64,000 nucleotides of DNA from Bacillus crepusculi (GTDB taxonomy: Bacteria; Bacillota; Bacilli; Bacillales; Bacillaceae). Shown piece after piece: positions 1 through 10,271 of the stretch; position 1 is the first letter of the stretch; each line of letters begins with the position of its first letter. Position numbers and translations under genes: made by a program. The notes beneath the pieces are model-generated. The model was given only the letters and a program-made list of their open reading frames with translations, had not been told where the DNA came from and made no database searches. The stretch lies in NCBI RefSeq assembly GCF_014764715.1, contig NZ_JACXXE010000005.1, forward strand, positions 1 through 64,000, given 5' to 3'.

Positions 1-16
1 CATAGCGGTCTTTTTT

Positions 17-493
17 TTACATATTCATGGAATAGATCATATAAGACAAGTATGTCGCAAAGAATCCCCATAAGACATAAGGGATCAGTAAAATTGAAAC
101 GACTTTACTGAGCTTTCGTGAGACGATGACTAGTGCGAGTGCTGTCAGCGTAACAAGTAAGCAGTCGATGGTAGCGGCGAACAAATCTTTTTGTGTAAAT
201 TGAAAAAAGCTAAAGGCTTGATTGAAGACATAATTTAAAAGAAAAAGAATCCAAAAAGGTAAAGTGATTTTTTGAAATCCATACTTCCCGTAAATGATTG
301 CTGCGGACAATGAGATGAGAGCAAATAAGACAGCCCACACAGCTCCAATCACACCTCCACTAGGTGTCCATTCCGGTTTGTTTAATGCATCATACCATTC
401 TCTGTCAATAGGGAACAAGAAGCCTGCAATAGAGAATAGTGCGTATGTAATAAAGAAGACGATAACCGCCCAAATGATACTTTTTCTAGCCAC
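17..493 (-). CDS. tspO: TspO/MBR family membrane protein
   Basis: This is a tryptophan-rich sensory protein / peripheral benzodiazepine receptor homologue, the family of B. subtilis YtaB. It has about 158 residues and five hydrophobic segments. The family-typical aromatic stretch WYDALNKPEWTPSG lies near residue 35 and a Trp-rich C-terminal helix follows. Family members bind tetrapyrroles or isoprenoids in the membrane; the ligand here cannot be told. I chose GTG at 493 because GGAGGAG lies 7 nt upstream; an in-frame TTG one codon earlier sits only 4 nt from it. Confidence 0.88.
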   Translation of the reverse strand: MARKSIIWAVIVFFITYALFSIAGFLFPIDREWYDALNKPEWTPSGGVIGAVWAVLFALISLSAAIIYGKYGFQKITLPFWILFLLNYVFNQAFSFFQFTQKDLFAATIDCLLVTLTALALVIVSRKLSKVVSILLIPYVLWGFFATYLSYMIYSMNM

Positions 494-559
494 CAAAAAT
501 CTCCTCCAATCAAATCAAATTCACTCTTAAAATGATTTCCCAATTATTACATGATATAA

Positions 560-588
560 ACATAAAGCCCCCAATATGAGGGGACTAA
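560..588 (-). terminator. Weak terminator after yteA
   Basis: On the minus strand a CCCC / GGGG(G) hairpin with a 7-nt loop is followed by CTTTATGTTT, just past the yteA stop. The stem is short, so the call is tentative. Confidence 0.4.
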
Positions 589-1319
589 TGATTTTTTTCT
601 GTATAAGGTTCTTCTTCGTACGGCTTCAAGTCACCAAATACCGTCATGACGCCTTTTTCATCTAATGCATCTTCATAGGCTTCGTGTGCTTTATTTGGAT
701 ACACCTTGCTTGCTTTGCCTTCGATATCAGCAGCTGCGAACCCTTCATAGTCTTCAACATCATCCTCATCTTCAGATTGTGTATATACATCATCGTATGT
801 CAGAGGAGGAAATTCCATATCGGACGGGGTATCAGAGTTGCCGTAGCGTTCTACGTCCTGATAAGCATCTTCTCCATCGTAGGCTGCGCTTTCTTCATTT
901 TCAAATTGCCCTGATGGCGGACTTAGTAAATCCTCTTCAATTGGACGATTTTGTGAAACGATCTGTTCTTTTGAATGCTCTATGCATGTGACAGCAGTAG
1001 GCAATGCTTCTAAACGTTCCTTTGGAATAGGGGCTTTACAGACCTTGCAAAAACCATAAGACCCGTCTGCGACGGCTTGAAGAGCTTCATTGATGTCTGA
1101 CAAATGTTCATGTTCTAAACTGTTTAACGCAATATCTTTCCCTCGCTCGAACAGCTCTGTCCCTTGATCACCCGGGTGATTATCATATGCTGACAGTTCT
1201 CCGGTGGAATCATAAGGAAATGCTACTTTCTGTTCATCGTCATGGCTATTGGCTTCTATTTCTTGTTTTTCATTGAGAAGTCGCTGCTTCAAATGATGTA
1301 ATTCGTCTTTAGACAACAA
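585..1319 (-). CDS. yteA: YteA family DksA/TraR-type regulator
   Basis: The protein (about 244 aa) matches the Bacillus YteA family, which is related to DksA/TraR RNA-polymerase-binding proteins. The N-terminal third is helical and charged. A zinc-finger-like segment around residues 85-115 contains CKVCK and later CIEHS, so the second pair reads C-x2-H where DksA has C-x2-C. The rest is long, acidic and low in complexity, which is usual for YteA. Family members are linked to stress and sporulation; the role here is inferred. I prefer TTG at 1319, giving MLSKDEL, as in the family. An ATG at 1328 sits directly against the AAAGG element and so is less likely. Confidence 0.8.
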   Translation of the reverse strand: MLSKDELHHLKQRLLNEKQEIEANSHDDEQKVAFPYDSTGELSAYDNHPGDQGTELFERGKDIALNSLEHEHLSDINEALQAVADGSYGFCKVCKAPIPKERLEALPTAVTCIEHSKEQIVSQNRPIEEDLLSPPSGQFENEESAAYDGEDAYQDVERYGNSDTPSDMEFPPLTYDDVYTQSEDEDDVEDYEGFAAADIEGKASKVYPNKAHEAYEDALDEKGVMTVFGDLKPYEEEPYTEKNH

Positions 1320-1404
1320 AGCGATCATCCTTTCATATCAAACATATTGTTAGTATGAGCAATTTTGCATGTAAGACTTGTTCCAATTTGAAGCAATTCC
1401 TCAT

Positions 1405-1431
1405 CAAAAAACGCCTGCGGCTGCAGGCGTT
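1405..1431 (-). terminator. Rho-independent terminator of menA
   Basis: On the minus strand AACGCCTGC and GCAGGCGTT form a GC-rich stem with a 4-nt loop. It is followed by TTTTTT and lies just beyond the menA stop. Confidence 0.85.
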
Positions 1432-1436
1432 GTATG

Positions 1437-2375
1437 TTACGCAATATAATATTGTAATATCAATGCGATCGTTAACAGGAAACCGAAAAATGTATTGGTT
1501 TGAGCTGTAGACTTCATGGCATTCATTAATTCAATTGGCTTTTCTTTTTGTTTAAATTCTTTAATGGCTGTATATGCTTTTGGCACACTGAGTAAAACAA
1601 GAAGACTCCAAAGGCCAACGATATCTGTGAAGATATACACAAAAATAAGTACATATGATACCAAAAACATGGAAAGTAGGATGTTCACTGCCGCTTTTCG
1701 TCCAGCAAGGATAGCAAGTGTTTTACGTCCATTTTCCTTATCGCCGTCTAAATCCCGAATATTGTTCGATAGTAAGATGGCTCCAACTAAAATAGAAATC
1801 GGCAATGATACAAAAACAGCCTTTGACGTCAGTGTTCCTGTTTGAATGTAAAAACTAATGAGGATGATGCCTAATCCCATAAAAGCACCTGACACAAGTT
1901 CTCCGAATGGTGTATAAGCAATTGGTACAGGACCACCGGTATAGAAATAGCCTGCTGCCATACAAATGAGTCCTATCAGAGCAATCCACCAGCTAGACAT
2001 CATGCAAATATAAACCCCAAGTAGTAAAGAGAGTGCGAATAATGCATAAGCGAGGCTGAGAACGGTTTTAGGCTTCACACCATTTCTAACAATGGCGCCG
2101 CCGATACCGACAGATTTCTCATTGTCCAATCCGCGAATATAGTCAAAATACTCATTAAACATGTTCGTTGCGATTTGGATAAACATAGATGCAAATAGCA
2201 TAGCTAAAAATAGCCCAACATGTATTTGACCACTCGGAAGTGCTAGAACAGTTCCTAAAGTAACGGGAATAAATGCCGCTGTTAATGTATGCGGTCGTAG
2301 TAAATTCCACCAAATCCGCCAGTTCTTATCAGGCTTTATCGGTGAAAGCTGATCTGTTATCGATTGATGCTGCAT
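1437..2375 (-). CDS. menA: 1,4-dihydroxy-2-naphthoate polyprenyltransferase
   Basis: MenA attaches the polyprenyl tail to 1,4-dihydroxy-2-naphthoate at the membrane, giving demethylmenaquinone. It belongs to the UbiA superfamily. Both Mg-diphosphate motifs are visible, NMFNEYFDYIRG in the first half and NNIRDLDGDKENG in the second, with about eight or nine membrane helices. The open frame extends to 2642, but I start at ATG 2375: it has AAAGGAG about 8 nt upstream, gives 312 aa (usual for MenA), and the extra N-terminal residues resemble no UbiA protein. The gene is divergent from menF, which makes the remaining head-group enzymes, so the locus covers most of the pathway. The final methyltransferase is not in this window. 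Confidence 0.93.
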   Translation of the reverse strand: MQHQSITDQLSPIKPDKNWRIWWNLLRPHTLTAAFIPVTLGTVLALPSGQIHVGLFLAMLFASMFIQIATNMFNEYFDYIRGLDNEKSVGIGGAIVRNGVKPKTVLSLAYALFALSLLLGVYICMMSSWWIALIGLICMAAGYFYTGGPVPIAYTPFGELVSGAFMGLGIILISFYIQTGTLTSKAVFVSLPISILVGAILLSNNIRDLDGDKENGRKTLAILAGRKAAVNILLSMFLVSYVLIFVYIFTDIVGLWSLLVLLSVPKAYTAIKEFKQKEKPIELMNAMKSTAQTNTFFGFLLTIALILQYYIA

Positions 2376-2421
2376 AAAATATACTCCTTTAAATAAAAAA
2401 ATACGTACACTTCCAAATTCC

Positions 2422-2449
2422 AGTTTAGCAAAGTTCAAAAAGGTGTCAA
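2422..2449 (-). promoter_or_regulatory. Putative sigmaA promoter of menA
   Basis: On the minus strand TTGACA (2449-2444) is followed after 16 nt by TAAACT (2427-2422). A start near 2415 would leave a leader of about 40 nt before the menA ATG. Confidence 0.5.
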
Positions 2450-2590
2450 TATATTGATGCGATGAAACCTGAAAAAGATGTTTGCTAATCGTTTCCATAT
2501 AGAGAGAAAGCGTGATCTTAGAGCAGGCCTTGCCATTTTTCTTTAGATGCTCTCGTTTTGATAAGCGGGAGCGAAAAAATCTTGAAGGCG

Positions 2591-2690
2591 TGATATAATA
2601 AGCATTCGAGGTTTTAAAAGCTGTTTTCTTTACTAAGTTCATCTGTTAAGGTTTATAATAGAAAAGCAGGTCATTCGACATACTCGAATG
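2591..2690 (+). promoter_or_regulatory. menF promoter region with CATTCGA repeats
   Basis: The roughly 380-bp menA-menF gap holds two candidate -10 elements toward menF: an extended TGATATAAT at 2591-2599 and TATAAT at 2654-2659. CATTCGA occurs just after the first (2603-2609). A perfect inverted repeat CATTCGA-N5-TCGAATG occurs at 2672-2690, after the second. Neither -10 has a good -35. The repeat could be an operator, which is inference. I see no gene in the rest of the gap. Confidence 0.4.
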
Positions 2691-2756
2691 TTCATGTATT
2701 TTTCACATGATGGTTTTATTTTTTATGTTATTTCATGGATTTTGGAGGAATGTATC

Positions 2757-4175
2757 ATGGTGACAACAGTGCAAAGTACTTTCCGGCAGGAAGCGCTTGC
2801 GACATTAGAAGAAGCGAATAACGTCAACCATGCTGTTTTGATAAGCTACTCCAGAAGAGTTGACGATCTGGATCCTCTTGCCTTTTTCCAAAGCGGCGAA
2901 GCGGATTTTTTAGGCGAGCGTTTTTTTTGGTCTGATCCAGAAAGCCAAATGATATTTTCTGGACTTGGCAGAGCGGCCGTCATTAAATCATCTGAGCAAG
3001 GTAAAGAACGATTCGATACAGTTCATCATGAATGGGAACAGCTAAAACAGCACATGTTCCATTTTCATGATGAGAAGGAGTTAAAGCAAGCGGCTGTTGG
3101 TCCGCTTTTATTTGGAGGATTTTCATTTGATCCGTATGAAGAAAAGGCGCGTCACTGGGAAGCATTTGGCGAGGCTCATTTTTTTGTACCATCTATGATG
3201 CTGACTGTCTCAACAGAAGGCAGCTTCCTTACGATCAACGAATGGAAGCAGGTGGACGGAAATGTTCATCAGCTCATTCAAGAGCTAGAACAGAAAGCCT
3301 CTCGTTTCGAGACATTGCCAGTACAAACTGATGGACAAGCTGAGCTTGTTCATATGGAAGAGCTGGATGTAAAGGAATGGATGAAGGCGATTCATGGAGC
3401 GACAGAACATATTCGTGCGAACGAATATGAAAAGGTTGTTTTAGCAAGAGAAGTCTTGCTTCACTATAAAAATCAAATTGAACTTGCTCCACTATTATCA
3501 GAACTATTAAAGCACCAAACGACGAGTTATGTATTTGCTATAGAACAGGGAAAGCAATCGTTTGTTGGAGCTACGCCAGAACGTTTAGTGAAAAAAAGTG
3601 GTGAAGAAGTTTTTTCATCATGCTTAGCAGGTTCCATTGTACGTGGGAAAGATGAAATTGAAGATCTAGCATTAGGTGAGGAACTGCTTCACGATGAGAA
3701 AAATTTGATTGAACATCAAATTGTCGTCAATATGATTGAGCAAGCATTTGAGGCAAACTGTCATCACGTGCATAAACCAAATCAACCAAGCCTTTATAAA
3801 ACAAAAAACATTCAGCATTTATTTACACCGATTGTAGGAGAAATCAAAAGCAGCTGTTCTCTCTTTTCATTAATAGAGCAGCTTCATCCAACGCCAGCAT
3901 TAGGAGGATATCCGAAGGAAAAGGCAGTCGAGGTGATCCGTGAAATCGAACCGTTGAAACGTGGTTGGTATGCTGCGCCGGTTGGCTGGATTGATTCTCA
4001 GGACAATGGAGAATTTGCCGTGGCGATTCGGTCAGGCCTTATTGAGGAAGACCATGTTCGTTTGTTCGCTGGTTGCGGAATTGTCGAGGATTCCCTTGCA
4101 AAGCAGGAGTATGAGGAAACGCAAGTGAAATTAAGACCAATGCTGTCAGCACTTGGAGGTCGTCCTATTGAATAA
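2757..4175 (+). CDS. menF: Isochorismate synthase
   Basis: MenF converts chorismate to isochorismate, the first committed step of menaquinone synthesis. The protein has 472 aa with the chorismate-utilising domain in the C-terminal half. Visible signatures are [10 protein letters not shown], a Ser-Cys-Leu-Ala-Gly-Ser strand, [26 protein letters not shown] and a final GCGIVEDS. The start is ATG 2757, preceded by GGAGGA at good spacing; the upstream in-frame ATG at 2688 has no ribosome site and would add a hydrophobic non-family extension. It is first in menF-menD-menH-menB-menE-menC and overlaps menD by 8 nt. Confidence 0.95.
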   Translation: MVTTVQSTFRQEALATLEEANNVNHAVLISYSRRVDDLDPLAFFQSGEADFLGERFFWSDPESQMIFSGLGRAAVIKSSEQGKERFDTVHHEWEQLKQHMFHFHDEKELKQAAVGPLLFGGFSFDPYEEKARHWEAFGEAHFFVPSMMLTVSTEGSFLTINEWKQVDGNVHQLIQELEQKASRFETLPVQTDGQAELVHMEELDVKEWMKAIHGATEHIRANEYEKVVLAREVLLHYKNQIELAPLLSELLKHQTTSYVFAIEQGKQSFVGATPERLVKKSGEEVFSSCLAGSIVRGKDEIEDLALGEELLHDEKNLIEHQIVVNMIEQAFEANCHHVHKPNQPSLYKTKNIQHLFTPIVGEIKSSCSLFSLIEQLHPTPALGGYPKEKAVEVIREIEPLKRGWYAAPVGWIDSQDNGEFAVAIRSGLIEEDHVRLFAGCGIVEDSLAKQEYEETQVKLRPMLSALGGRPIE

Positions 4176-5910
4176 TCAAATTATGACAACATATATTGGC
4201 AGATTGATGGATGAATTTGTACAAGGCGGTGTGAAGGAGGCGGTTGTCTGTCCTGGTTCCCGCTCAACCCCGCTTGCGATGCTGGCTTTTGCACATGAAG
4301 ACATCAATGTCCATGTGTTAGTGGATGAACGATCTGCTGCTTTTTATGCGCTTGGTCTTGCGAAAGCGAGTCAAAAACCAGTGCTGCTCATTTGTACATC
4401 AGGTACGGCAGCTGCTAACTTTTATCCAGCCATTGTAGAAGCACATTATTCACGGGTACCACTCATTGTTTTAACTGCTGATCGGCCGCACGAATTGAGG
4501 GAAGTTGGGGCACCTCAAGCGATTGATCAGCAATTCTTATTCGGTAAGTTTGTTAAATGGTTCACAGACTTAGCATTGCCTGAAGAAAGTCAAATGATGC
4601 TCCGGTATGTACAGACTGCCGCCGCTAGAGCGAGTCATATCTCCATGCAGGAGCCAAAGGGACCTGTACAGGTTAATGTGCCACTGAGAGAACCATTGCT
4701 TCCTGATCTGTCTATTGATCCTTTTCATAGAGAAGAAAAAGATACGAAAACAGTATTAGCAAAAGGTCAGGCTTTCCCAAATGATCATGTCCTGTCTGAA
4801 ATAGTGACCATGATGAATCAATCTACAAAGGGACTGATTGTGGCGGGTGAACTTCTTACGCAGGAAGAGCAAGAGGCCGTGTTACGTTTTTCGAAAGCCT
4901 TGCATTTCCCTATTTTAGCTGATCCGCTTTCTCATTTGCGAAATGGGCATGAAGATGAAGAGTGGATTATCGATGCGTATGATTCTTTATTGAAAGATGA
5001 AGCATTGCAGCAGCATCTATTGCCTGACATGGTGATTCGTTTCGGACCGATGCCCGTGTCTAAACCTTTATTCAAGTGGCTGGAAAAACATAGAGAGGTG
5101 AAGCAGATTGTCGTAGATGCTGCCGGAGGCTTTCGAGATCCTGGGCTAAGTGCTTCATATGTGATTGAAAGTCATATAGCTACTTTTGTAGATGAAATCT
5201 TAAATAGAGCGGATCAACGGAACGAAACAAGTTTCCTAAACCGCTGGCAGAATGCCAATTCTTCATTCAGAAAACATGCAGCCCATTATTCTGATGAGGA
5301 CCTGTCATTTGAGGGGAATGTATACCGTCAGCTTCAGCACCTCTTGCCAAAGGGGAGTGTCCTTTTTATCGGAAATAGTATGCCGATTCGTGATGTGGAT
5401 ACATTTTTTGAAACACAATCGAAGTCTTTTCGGATGATGGCGAATCGAGGAGCAAATGGCATTGACGGCGTTGTGTCAACAGCACTTGGGACGTATGCGG
5501 CTTTGAAGCAGCCTGTCACCTTAGTCATTGGTGATCTGTCTTTTTACCATGATATGAACGGACTTCTTGCCGCTAAGCTCATGGACATTCCGCTGACGGT
5601 TGTTTTGTTAAACAATGATGGGGGAGGTATTTTTTCTTTCCTTCCGCAGGCATCTAATGAACCGTATTATGAGACACTCTTCGGTACGCCGACTGGGCTG
5701 AATTTTGAGTATGCATCGAAGCTGTATGGGGGAACCTATTCGAAGCCGGTAACGAAACAAGAATTACATGATGTGTACAAGGCGCATATACATGAGCCTG
5801 GTCTTCATTTAATCGAGATTGAAACAGACCGGCATTTGCGTGTAGACAAGCACCGTCAAATGATGGATGAGATATTGAGAGAAGTGAAAAAAGAATGTCT
5901 CCTTTCATAG
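4168..5910 (+). CDS. menD: SEPHCHC synthase (ThDP-dependent)
   Basis: MenD is the thiamine-diphosphate enzyme that joins isochorismate and 2-oxoglutarate to give SEPHCHC. The 580-aa protein shows the N-terminal pyrimidine-binding domain with [13 protein letters not shown] and [14 protein letters not shown] (the catalytic Glu region), a central domain, and the C-terminal [13 protein letters not shown]...[10 protein letters not shown] cofactor motif. The chosen start is TTG 4168, with GGAGGT 7 nt upstream inside the menF end; it gives the usual MenD length. A TTG at 4153 lies upstream of that ribosome site and is less likely. Confidence 0.94.
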   Translation: MNNQIMTTYIGRLMDEFVQGGVKEAVVCPGSRSTPLAMLAFAHEDINVHVLVDERSAAFYALGLAKASQKPVLLICTSGTAAANFYPAIVEAHYSRVPLIVLTADRPHELREVGAPQAIDQQFLFGKFVKWFTDLALPEESQMMLRYVQTAAARASHISMQEPKGPVQVNVPLREPLLPDLSIDPFHREEKDTKTVLAKGQAFPNDHVLSEIVTMMNQSTKGLIVAGELLTQEEQEAVLRFSKALHFPILADPLSHLRNGHEDEEWIIDAYDSLLKDEALQQHLLPDMVIRFGPMPVSKPLFKWLEKHREVKQIVVDAAGGFRDPGLSASYVIESHIATFVDEILNRADQRNETSFLNRWQNANSSFRKHAAHYSDEDLSFEGNVYRQLQHLLPKGSVLFIGNSMPIRDVDTFFETQSKSFRMMANRGANGIDGVVSTALGTYAALKQPVTLVIGDLSFYHDMNGLLAAKLMDIPLTVVLLNNDGGGIFSFLPQASNEPYYETLFGTPTGLNFEYASKLYGGTYSKPVTKQELHDVYKAHIHEPGLHLIEIETDRHLRVDKHRQMMDEILREVKKECLLS

Positions 5911-6722
5911 TAAGAATGCGTGATGGTGTGGCGTATGAGGTGGTTGATCAGAACCCAACGGCTGAGAATCCCACGTTATGCTTGCACGGTTTCACTGGGA
6001 GTGCAGATTCTTGGGAGTTCTTGAATGAATATATGGAGAATACAAGATTGATTCAGGTCAGCTTGCTTGGTCATGGCCGCACGGATTCCCCAGAAAGTGT
6101 GAGAAGATATGCGATGTCGCAGCAGCTAGCAGACCTTGCGGAGATTTTAAATCAATTAAAGCTTCACAAAGTGAATATTCTCGGATATTCTATGGGAGGA
6201 CGTATTGCTTTATCATTTGCCTCCCGTTATCCAGAACGTGTAAACAAGCTGATCCTTGAGAGTACGTCTCCAGGGCTTTCCTCTTTCAAGGAGCGGATGG
6301 CAAGGCTGAAGCATGATCAGCAGCTGGCTCAAAAGATTAGACAGGAAGGCTTAACTCAGTTTGTGGATTTTTGGGAAAGCATTCCGCTGTTTGCTTCGCA
6401 GAAATCCTTACCAGCAGATAGGCTGGCTCAACTGAGAAAGGGAAGATTAAAAGCCAATCCACTTGGGCTAGCTCGCAGCTTAGAGGGCATAGGAACAGGT
6501 TCACAGCCGTCTATGTGGCAGGCACTAAAGCATATTAAACTGCCTGTTTTGTTCGTTTGCGGAACGCTTGATGAAAAGTTCTGCAATATTGCCAAACGTA
6601 TGCAGCGTGAGCTTGAAGGCAGTCAACTCATATTGGTAGAGCATGCAGGGCATACAGTTCATGTGGAACAACCACATTTTTTTGGTAAAATAGTAAGTGA
6701 GTTTATTTTAGCGCAAGCTTAG
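5895..6722 (+). CDS. menH: SHCHC synthase, alpha/beta hydrolase
   Basis: MenH removes pyruvate from SEPHCHC to give SHCHC. It is an alpha/beta-hydrolase-fold protein of 275 aa with an oxyanion HGFTGS near residue 32, a GYSMGG nucleophile elbow near residue 100, LGHGRTDSP, and a late [11 protein letters not shown] carrying the catalytic His. It starts at an ATG inside the menD end (16-nt overlap), so the two are translationally coupled. It is followed closely by menB. Confidence 0.92.
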   Translation: MSPFIVRMRDGVAYEVVDQNPTAENPTLCLHGFTGSADSWEFLNEYMENTRLIQVSLLGHGRTDSPESVRRYAMSQQLADLAEILNQLKLHKVNILGYSMGGRIALSFASRYPERVNKLILESTSPGLSSFKERMARLKHDQQLAQKIRQEGLTQFVDFWESIPLFASQKSLPADRLAQLRKGRLKANPLGLARSLEGIGTGSQPSMWQALKHIKLPVLFVCGTLDEKFCNIAKRMQRELEGSQLILVEHAGHTVHVEQPHFFGKIVSEFILAQA

Positions 6723-6736
6723 AGGAGGAAATATTG

Positions 6737-7555
6737 ATGGCTATTGAATGGCAAACTGAGCGTCAGTATGACGAAATTTTATATGAAACGTATCATGGGA
6801 TTGCGAAGATCACCATTAATCGTCCGCATGTACATAACGCATTTACACCAAAGACCGTGAGTGAATTAATTGATGCATTTTCACGCGCTCGTGATAATTC
6901 AGATGTTGGTGTCATTGTACTTGCAGGTGCTGGAGGTAAAGCATTCTGTTCTGGTGGAGACCAAAAAGTACGCGGTCATGGCGGATATGTAGGAGACGAT
7001 CAAATCCCGCGTCTAAACGTATTAGACTTACAGCGTTTGATTCGTGTCATTCCAAAACCAGTGGTTGCAATGGTTGCAGGTTATGCAATTGGCGGAGGAC
7101 ATGTTCTTCATATCGTTTGTGACCTGACCATTGCAGCAGACAATGCCATTTTTGGACAAACTGGACCTAAAGTAGGCAGCTTTGATGCTGGTTATGGTTC
7201 AGGCTATCTTGCACGTATTGTTGGCCATAAGAAAGCGAGAGAAATCTGGTACTTATGCCGTCAGTACAATGCACAAGAAGCGCTTGATATGGGACTTGTC
7301 AACACAGTTGTACCTTTAGAGCAGCTTGAAGAAGAAACAGTGAAGTGGTGCGGAGAAATGCTAGAAAAGAGCCCAACTGCTTTACGATTCTTGAAGGCTG
7401 CATTTAATGCAGATACGGATGGATTAGCTGGGATTCAGCAATTTGCAGGGGATGCGACACTTCTTTATTACACAACAGATGAAGCAAAAGAAGGACGCGA
7501 TTCCTTTAAGGAAAAACGGAAGCCGGACTTCGGTCAGTTCCCGCGTTTCCCTTGA
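6737..7555 (+). CDS. menB: 1,4-dihydroxy-2-naphthoyl-CoA synthase
   Basis: MenB is a crotonase-fold enzyme that cyclises o-succinylbenzoyl-CoA to DHNA-CoA. In its 272 aa are AFCSGGDQ, an oxyanion-hole segment [11 protein letters not shown], and [17 protein letters not shown]. The Gly in the last motif is typical of the bicarbonate-dependent MenB class. ATG 6737 is favoured by GAGGAGG upstream; TTG 6734 is also in frame. A strong hairpin terminator follows before menE. Confidence 0.95.
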   Translation: MAIEWQTERQYDEILYETYHGIAKITINRPHVHNAFTPKTVSELIDAFSRARDNSDVGVIVLAGAGGKAFCSGGDQKVRGHGGYVGDDQIPRLNVLDLQRLIRVIPKPVVAMVAGYAIGGGHVLHIVCDLTIAADNAIFGQTGPKVGSFDAGYGSGYLARIVGHKKAREIWYLCRQYNAQEALDMGLVNTVVPLEQLEEETVKWCGEMLEKSPTALRFLKAAFNADTDGLAGIQQFAGDATLLYYTTDEAKEGRDSFKEKRKPDFGQFPRFP

Positions 7556-7570
7556 TTCAATGATAGGGTT

Positions 7571-7610
7571 GAAAACAGCTTAGTGCATCAGACTAAGCTG
7601 TTTTCTTTTA
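7571..7610 (+). terminator. Intra-operon terminator between menB and menE
   Basis: GAAAACAGCTTAGT (7571-7584) pairs perfectly with ACTAAGCTGTTTTC (7592-7605) across a 7-nt loop, and the U-rich side continues as TTTTA. The geometry is that of an intrinsic terminator placed between two genes of one pathway running the same way. Confidence 0.75.
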
Positions 7611-7625
7611 CGAAAAGGAGGTGTC

Positions 7626-9077
7626 ATGATGAAGCAACCGAATTGGCTATTGCACCGTGCCTATTTAACGCCAGACCGAGTCGCGCTCATTTATCAAAAC
7701 AAAGAGTGGACATTTCGTGAATTAGTGCATGAAGTAGACGAGCTTTCAAATAGGCTTGCACACACATCACTGAAAAAAGGGGAGACGGTAGGGATTCTGA
7801 TGAACAATCATCCTCAAATGGTGATGTTTGTTCATGCTTGTTTTTTATTAGGCATAAAAATCGTGCTATTGAACAATAAGTTAACAAAAGCTGAAAGGCG
7901 CTATCAGTTGAAAGATGCAAAAGCAGCGGCATTATTAACCGAATCTGTTTACGCAAATGATCATGAGGGTGAGTTACCGGTTTATACAATGGAGACTTTA
8001 CCTGTAGCTGATCAAGGTCATGAAAAAGAAATCGAGAACGACTTTGATTTGAATGAAACAGCGACCATCATGTATACATCCGGGACGACAGGACGGCCTA
8101 AGGGAGTGGAGCAAACGTTTGGCAATCATTTTCATAGTGCTGTTGCCTCTGCACTGAATATGGGCCTCAAAGAGGATGATCGCTGGCTCATTGCGCTGCC
8201 CCTTTTTCATATTAGCGGATTATCTGCTTTATTTAAGTCTGTTATATATGGCATGACTGTCGTGCTTCATCAAAAGTTTGATGTCGATGAGGTAAAGGAT
8301 TCAATTGAACGGCATCGTGTGACGATGATTTCAGTCGTTCAAACGACGTTATCCCGTTTATTAAGCAGTCTGGAAGAATGCCCATCTTCTTTGCGCTGTC
8401 TTCTATTAGGCGGAGGACCTGCGCCGTATGCAATGCTTCAAGAGAGCAAGGAGAAAGGCTTTCCTGTGTTTCAATCGTACGGCATGACCGAAACCTGCTC
8501 ACAAATTGTGACGCTTGCGCCCGAATTTAGTGTAGAAAAGCTTGGATCTGCGGGGAAACCTTTATTTGGATGTGAACTGAAGATTCAAGACGGCGAACGT
8601 ATTTGTCGTCCTTTTGAGCATGGTGAAATCATGGTCAAAGGTGCAAATGTGATGAAAGGATACCTGCATCGTGAAGAGGAAACCGCGGCTGCCTTTGATC
8701 AAGGCTGGCTGAAAACAGGTGATATTGGCTATGTGGATGAGGAAGGGTTTTTATTTGTGCTTGACCGACGTTCAGATTTAATTATTTCTGGTGGAGAGAA
8801 TATTTATCCTGCGGAAATTGAAGCGGTACTTTTAACACATCCACATGTAAAGGAAGCCGGAGTGACGGGTATGTATCATGATAGATGGGGAGAGGTACCT
8901 GCTGCCTTTCTTGTGACAGACGATAAGGTACCGGAGAATGAGCTCTATGCTTTATGTCAGTCGCATTTAGCCAAGTATAAATGGCCAGCCGCTTTTCACT
9001 TTGTGGACGAGCTGCCAAGAAATGCGTCGAATAAATTACAGAGGCACAGACTCAGGATCAAAGGGGTTTTTAGATGA
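7626..9077 (+). CDS. menE: o-Succinylbenzoate--CoA ligase
   Basis: MenE activates o-succinylbenzoate to its CoA thioester using ATP. The 483-aa protein is an acyl-adenylate-forming (ANL) enzyme: the P-loop IMYTSGTTGRPKGVE is near residue 145, YGMTETCSQ near 285, KTGDIGYVDEEG near 360, and the C-terminal hinge and lysine region LPRNASNKLQR near 465. AAAAGGAGG lies just upstream; ATG 7626 and ATG 7629 are both possible. It overlaps menC by 4 nt (ATGA), so those two are coupled, while menB lies beyond a terminator. Confidence 0.95.
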   Translation: MMKQPNWLLHRAYLTPDRVALIYQNKEWTFRELVHEVDELSNRLAHTSLKKGETVGILMNNHPQMVMFVHACFLLGIKIVLLNNKLTKAERRYQLKDAKAAALLTESVYANDHEGELPVYTMETLPVADQGHEKEIENDFDLNETATIMYTSGTTGRPKGVEQTFGNHFHSAVASALNMGLKEDDRWLIALPLFHISGLSALFKSVIYGMTVVLHQKFDVDEVKDSIERHRVTMISVVQTTLSRLLSSLEECPSSLRCLLLGGGPAPYAMLQESKEKGFPVFQSYGMTETCSQIVTLAPEFSVEKLGSAGKPLFGCELKIQDGERICRPFEHGEIMVKGANVMKGYLHREEETAAAFDQGWLKTGDIGYVDEEGFLFVLDRRSDLIISGGENIYPAEIEAVLLTHPHVKEAGVTGMYHDRWGEVPAAFLVTDDKVPENELYALCQSHLAKYKWPAAFHFVDELPRNASNKLQRHRLRIKGVFR

Positions 9078-10198
9078 TTCAAATTGAACGAGTGATTTTA
9101 TATCATGTGACGATGAAGCTTAAGCAACCATTTACAACAAGTCTAGGAACCATCTCAGAGCGTGAGTTTATTATTGTCGAGGTAAAAGACCAAACAGGAT
9201 TGACTGGGTGGGGAGAGGTGTCTGCTTTCTCTTCCCCGTGGTATACAGAAGAAACAATCGAAACCTGTTATCACATGCTAAGGGCTTTCTTTATCCCGAA
9301 CATGCTGACCCGTTCTTTTACACATCCTTCAGAAATTCCTGACAGCCTGTACCACTTTAAGGGCAATAGAATGGCCAAAGCGGGGATTGAAGCGGCTGTT
9401 TGGGATATTTATGCGAAGCGTGAGAATAAGTCCTTACGCGACGTATTAGGCGGCAAGAAAGAGAGAATTCCATCTGGTGTTGTGGCGGGTTTAGGACCTA
9501 TTGATGAAATGCTTCAGCAAATTCAGCAATATGTCGACCAAGGCTATCAGCGTGTGAAGGTGAAGATTAAGCCGGGACAAGATATTGGACTCCTTCAAAA
9601 GATAAGAGAGTCTTTCCCTGATCTTCCGTTAATGGCGGATGCGAACTCTGCCTACGAATTAAAGGATATTAGCAAATTAAAGCAGCTCGATGACATTCGT
9701 TTATTAATGATTGAACAGCCTCTAGCTGCAGATGATATTGTGGATCATCGTCATTTGCAAAAGCATTTAAAAACACCCATTTGTTTGGATGAAAGTATTT
9801 GTTCTTTAGACGATGCTAGAAAAGCTGTAGAACTAGGAAGCTGTCAAATCATTAATGTGAAGCCATCACGAGTTGGCGGGCTGACAGAGGCACTTAAAAT
9901 TCATGCGTTTTGTAAGGAGCATCAAATTCCGCTGTGGTGCGGCGGGATGATTGAAACAGGCATTTCCCGCGCGCAGAACGTGGCACTTGCGTCACTTCCA
10001 CAATTTACAATTCCGGGTGATATTTCAGCTTCGTCAAAATATTGGGAGCAAGATATCATTTTTCCTGAAATCAAAGTTGAAAATGGATTTATTGAGGTAC
10101 CACGTTCTCCAGGAATGGGTGTGGAAGTTGATTATCAAGCGCTCCGTTCTTTCTCAGATAAAATTGACGTGTTTACAAAACATGATTTTGTGAAATGA
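9074..10198 (+). CDS. menC: o-Succinylbenzoate synthase
   Basis: MenC dehydrates SHCHC to o-succinylbenzoate. It is an enolase-superfamily protein of 374 aa. The catalytic lysine strand RVKVKIKPG (near 157), metal ligands in MADANSAYEL, EQPLAADD and LDESICS, and the second lysine strand INVKPSRVGG are all present. It belongs to the MenC type close to N-acylamino-acid racemases. It is last in the operon. After the stop there is no strong terminator on the plus strand, only the hairpin shared with the convergent small gene. Confidence 0.95.
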   Translation: MIQIERVILYHVTMKLKQPFTTSLGTISEREFIIVEVKDQTGLTGWGEVSAFSSPWYTEETIETCYHMLRAFFIPNMLTRSFTHPSEIPDSLYHFKGNRMAKAGIEAAVWDIYAKRENKSLRDVLGGKKERIPSGVVAGLGPIDEMLQQIQQYVDQGYQRVKVKIKPGQDIGLLQKIRESFPDLPLMADANSAYELKDISKLKQLDDIRLLMIEQPLAADDIVDHRHLQKHLKTPICLDESICSLDDARKAVELGSCQIINVKPSRVGGLTEALKIHAFCKEHQIPLWCGGMIETGISRAQNVALASLPQFTIPGDISASSKYWEQDIIFPEIKVENGFIEVPRSPGMGVEVDYQALRSFSDKIDVFTKHDFVK

Positions 10199-10271
10199 AA
10201 ATGAGATCATCATCTTTTGTACATGCAATAGAACAGTTGTATAGTGGGGGAAAGTTTTTCCTTCCTGTCTC

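Noticed and set aside
2376..2642. N-terminal extension of the menA frame
   Set aside because: It has no ribosome site, is not UbiA-like, and spans the likely menA promoter. ATG 2375 is well supported.
2688..2756. Upstream start for menF
   Set aside because: No Shine-Dalgarno site, and it would add 23 hydrophobic residues absent from the family. GGAGGA precedes ATG 2757.
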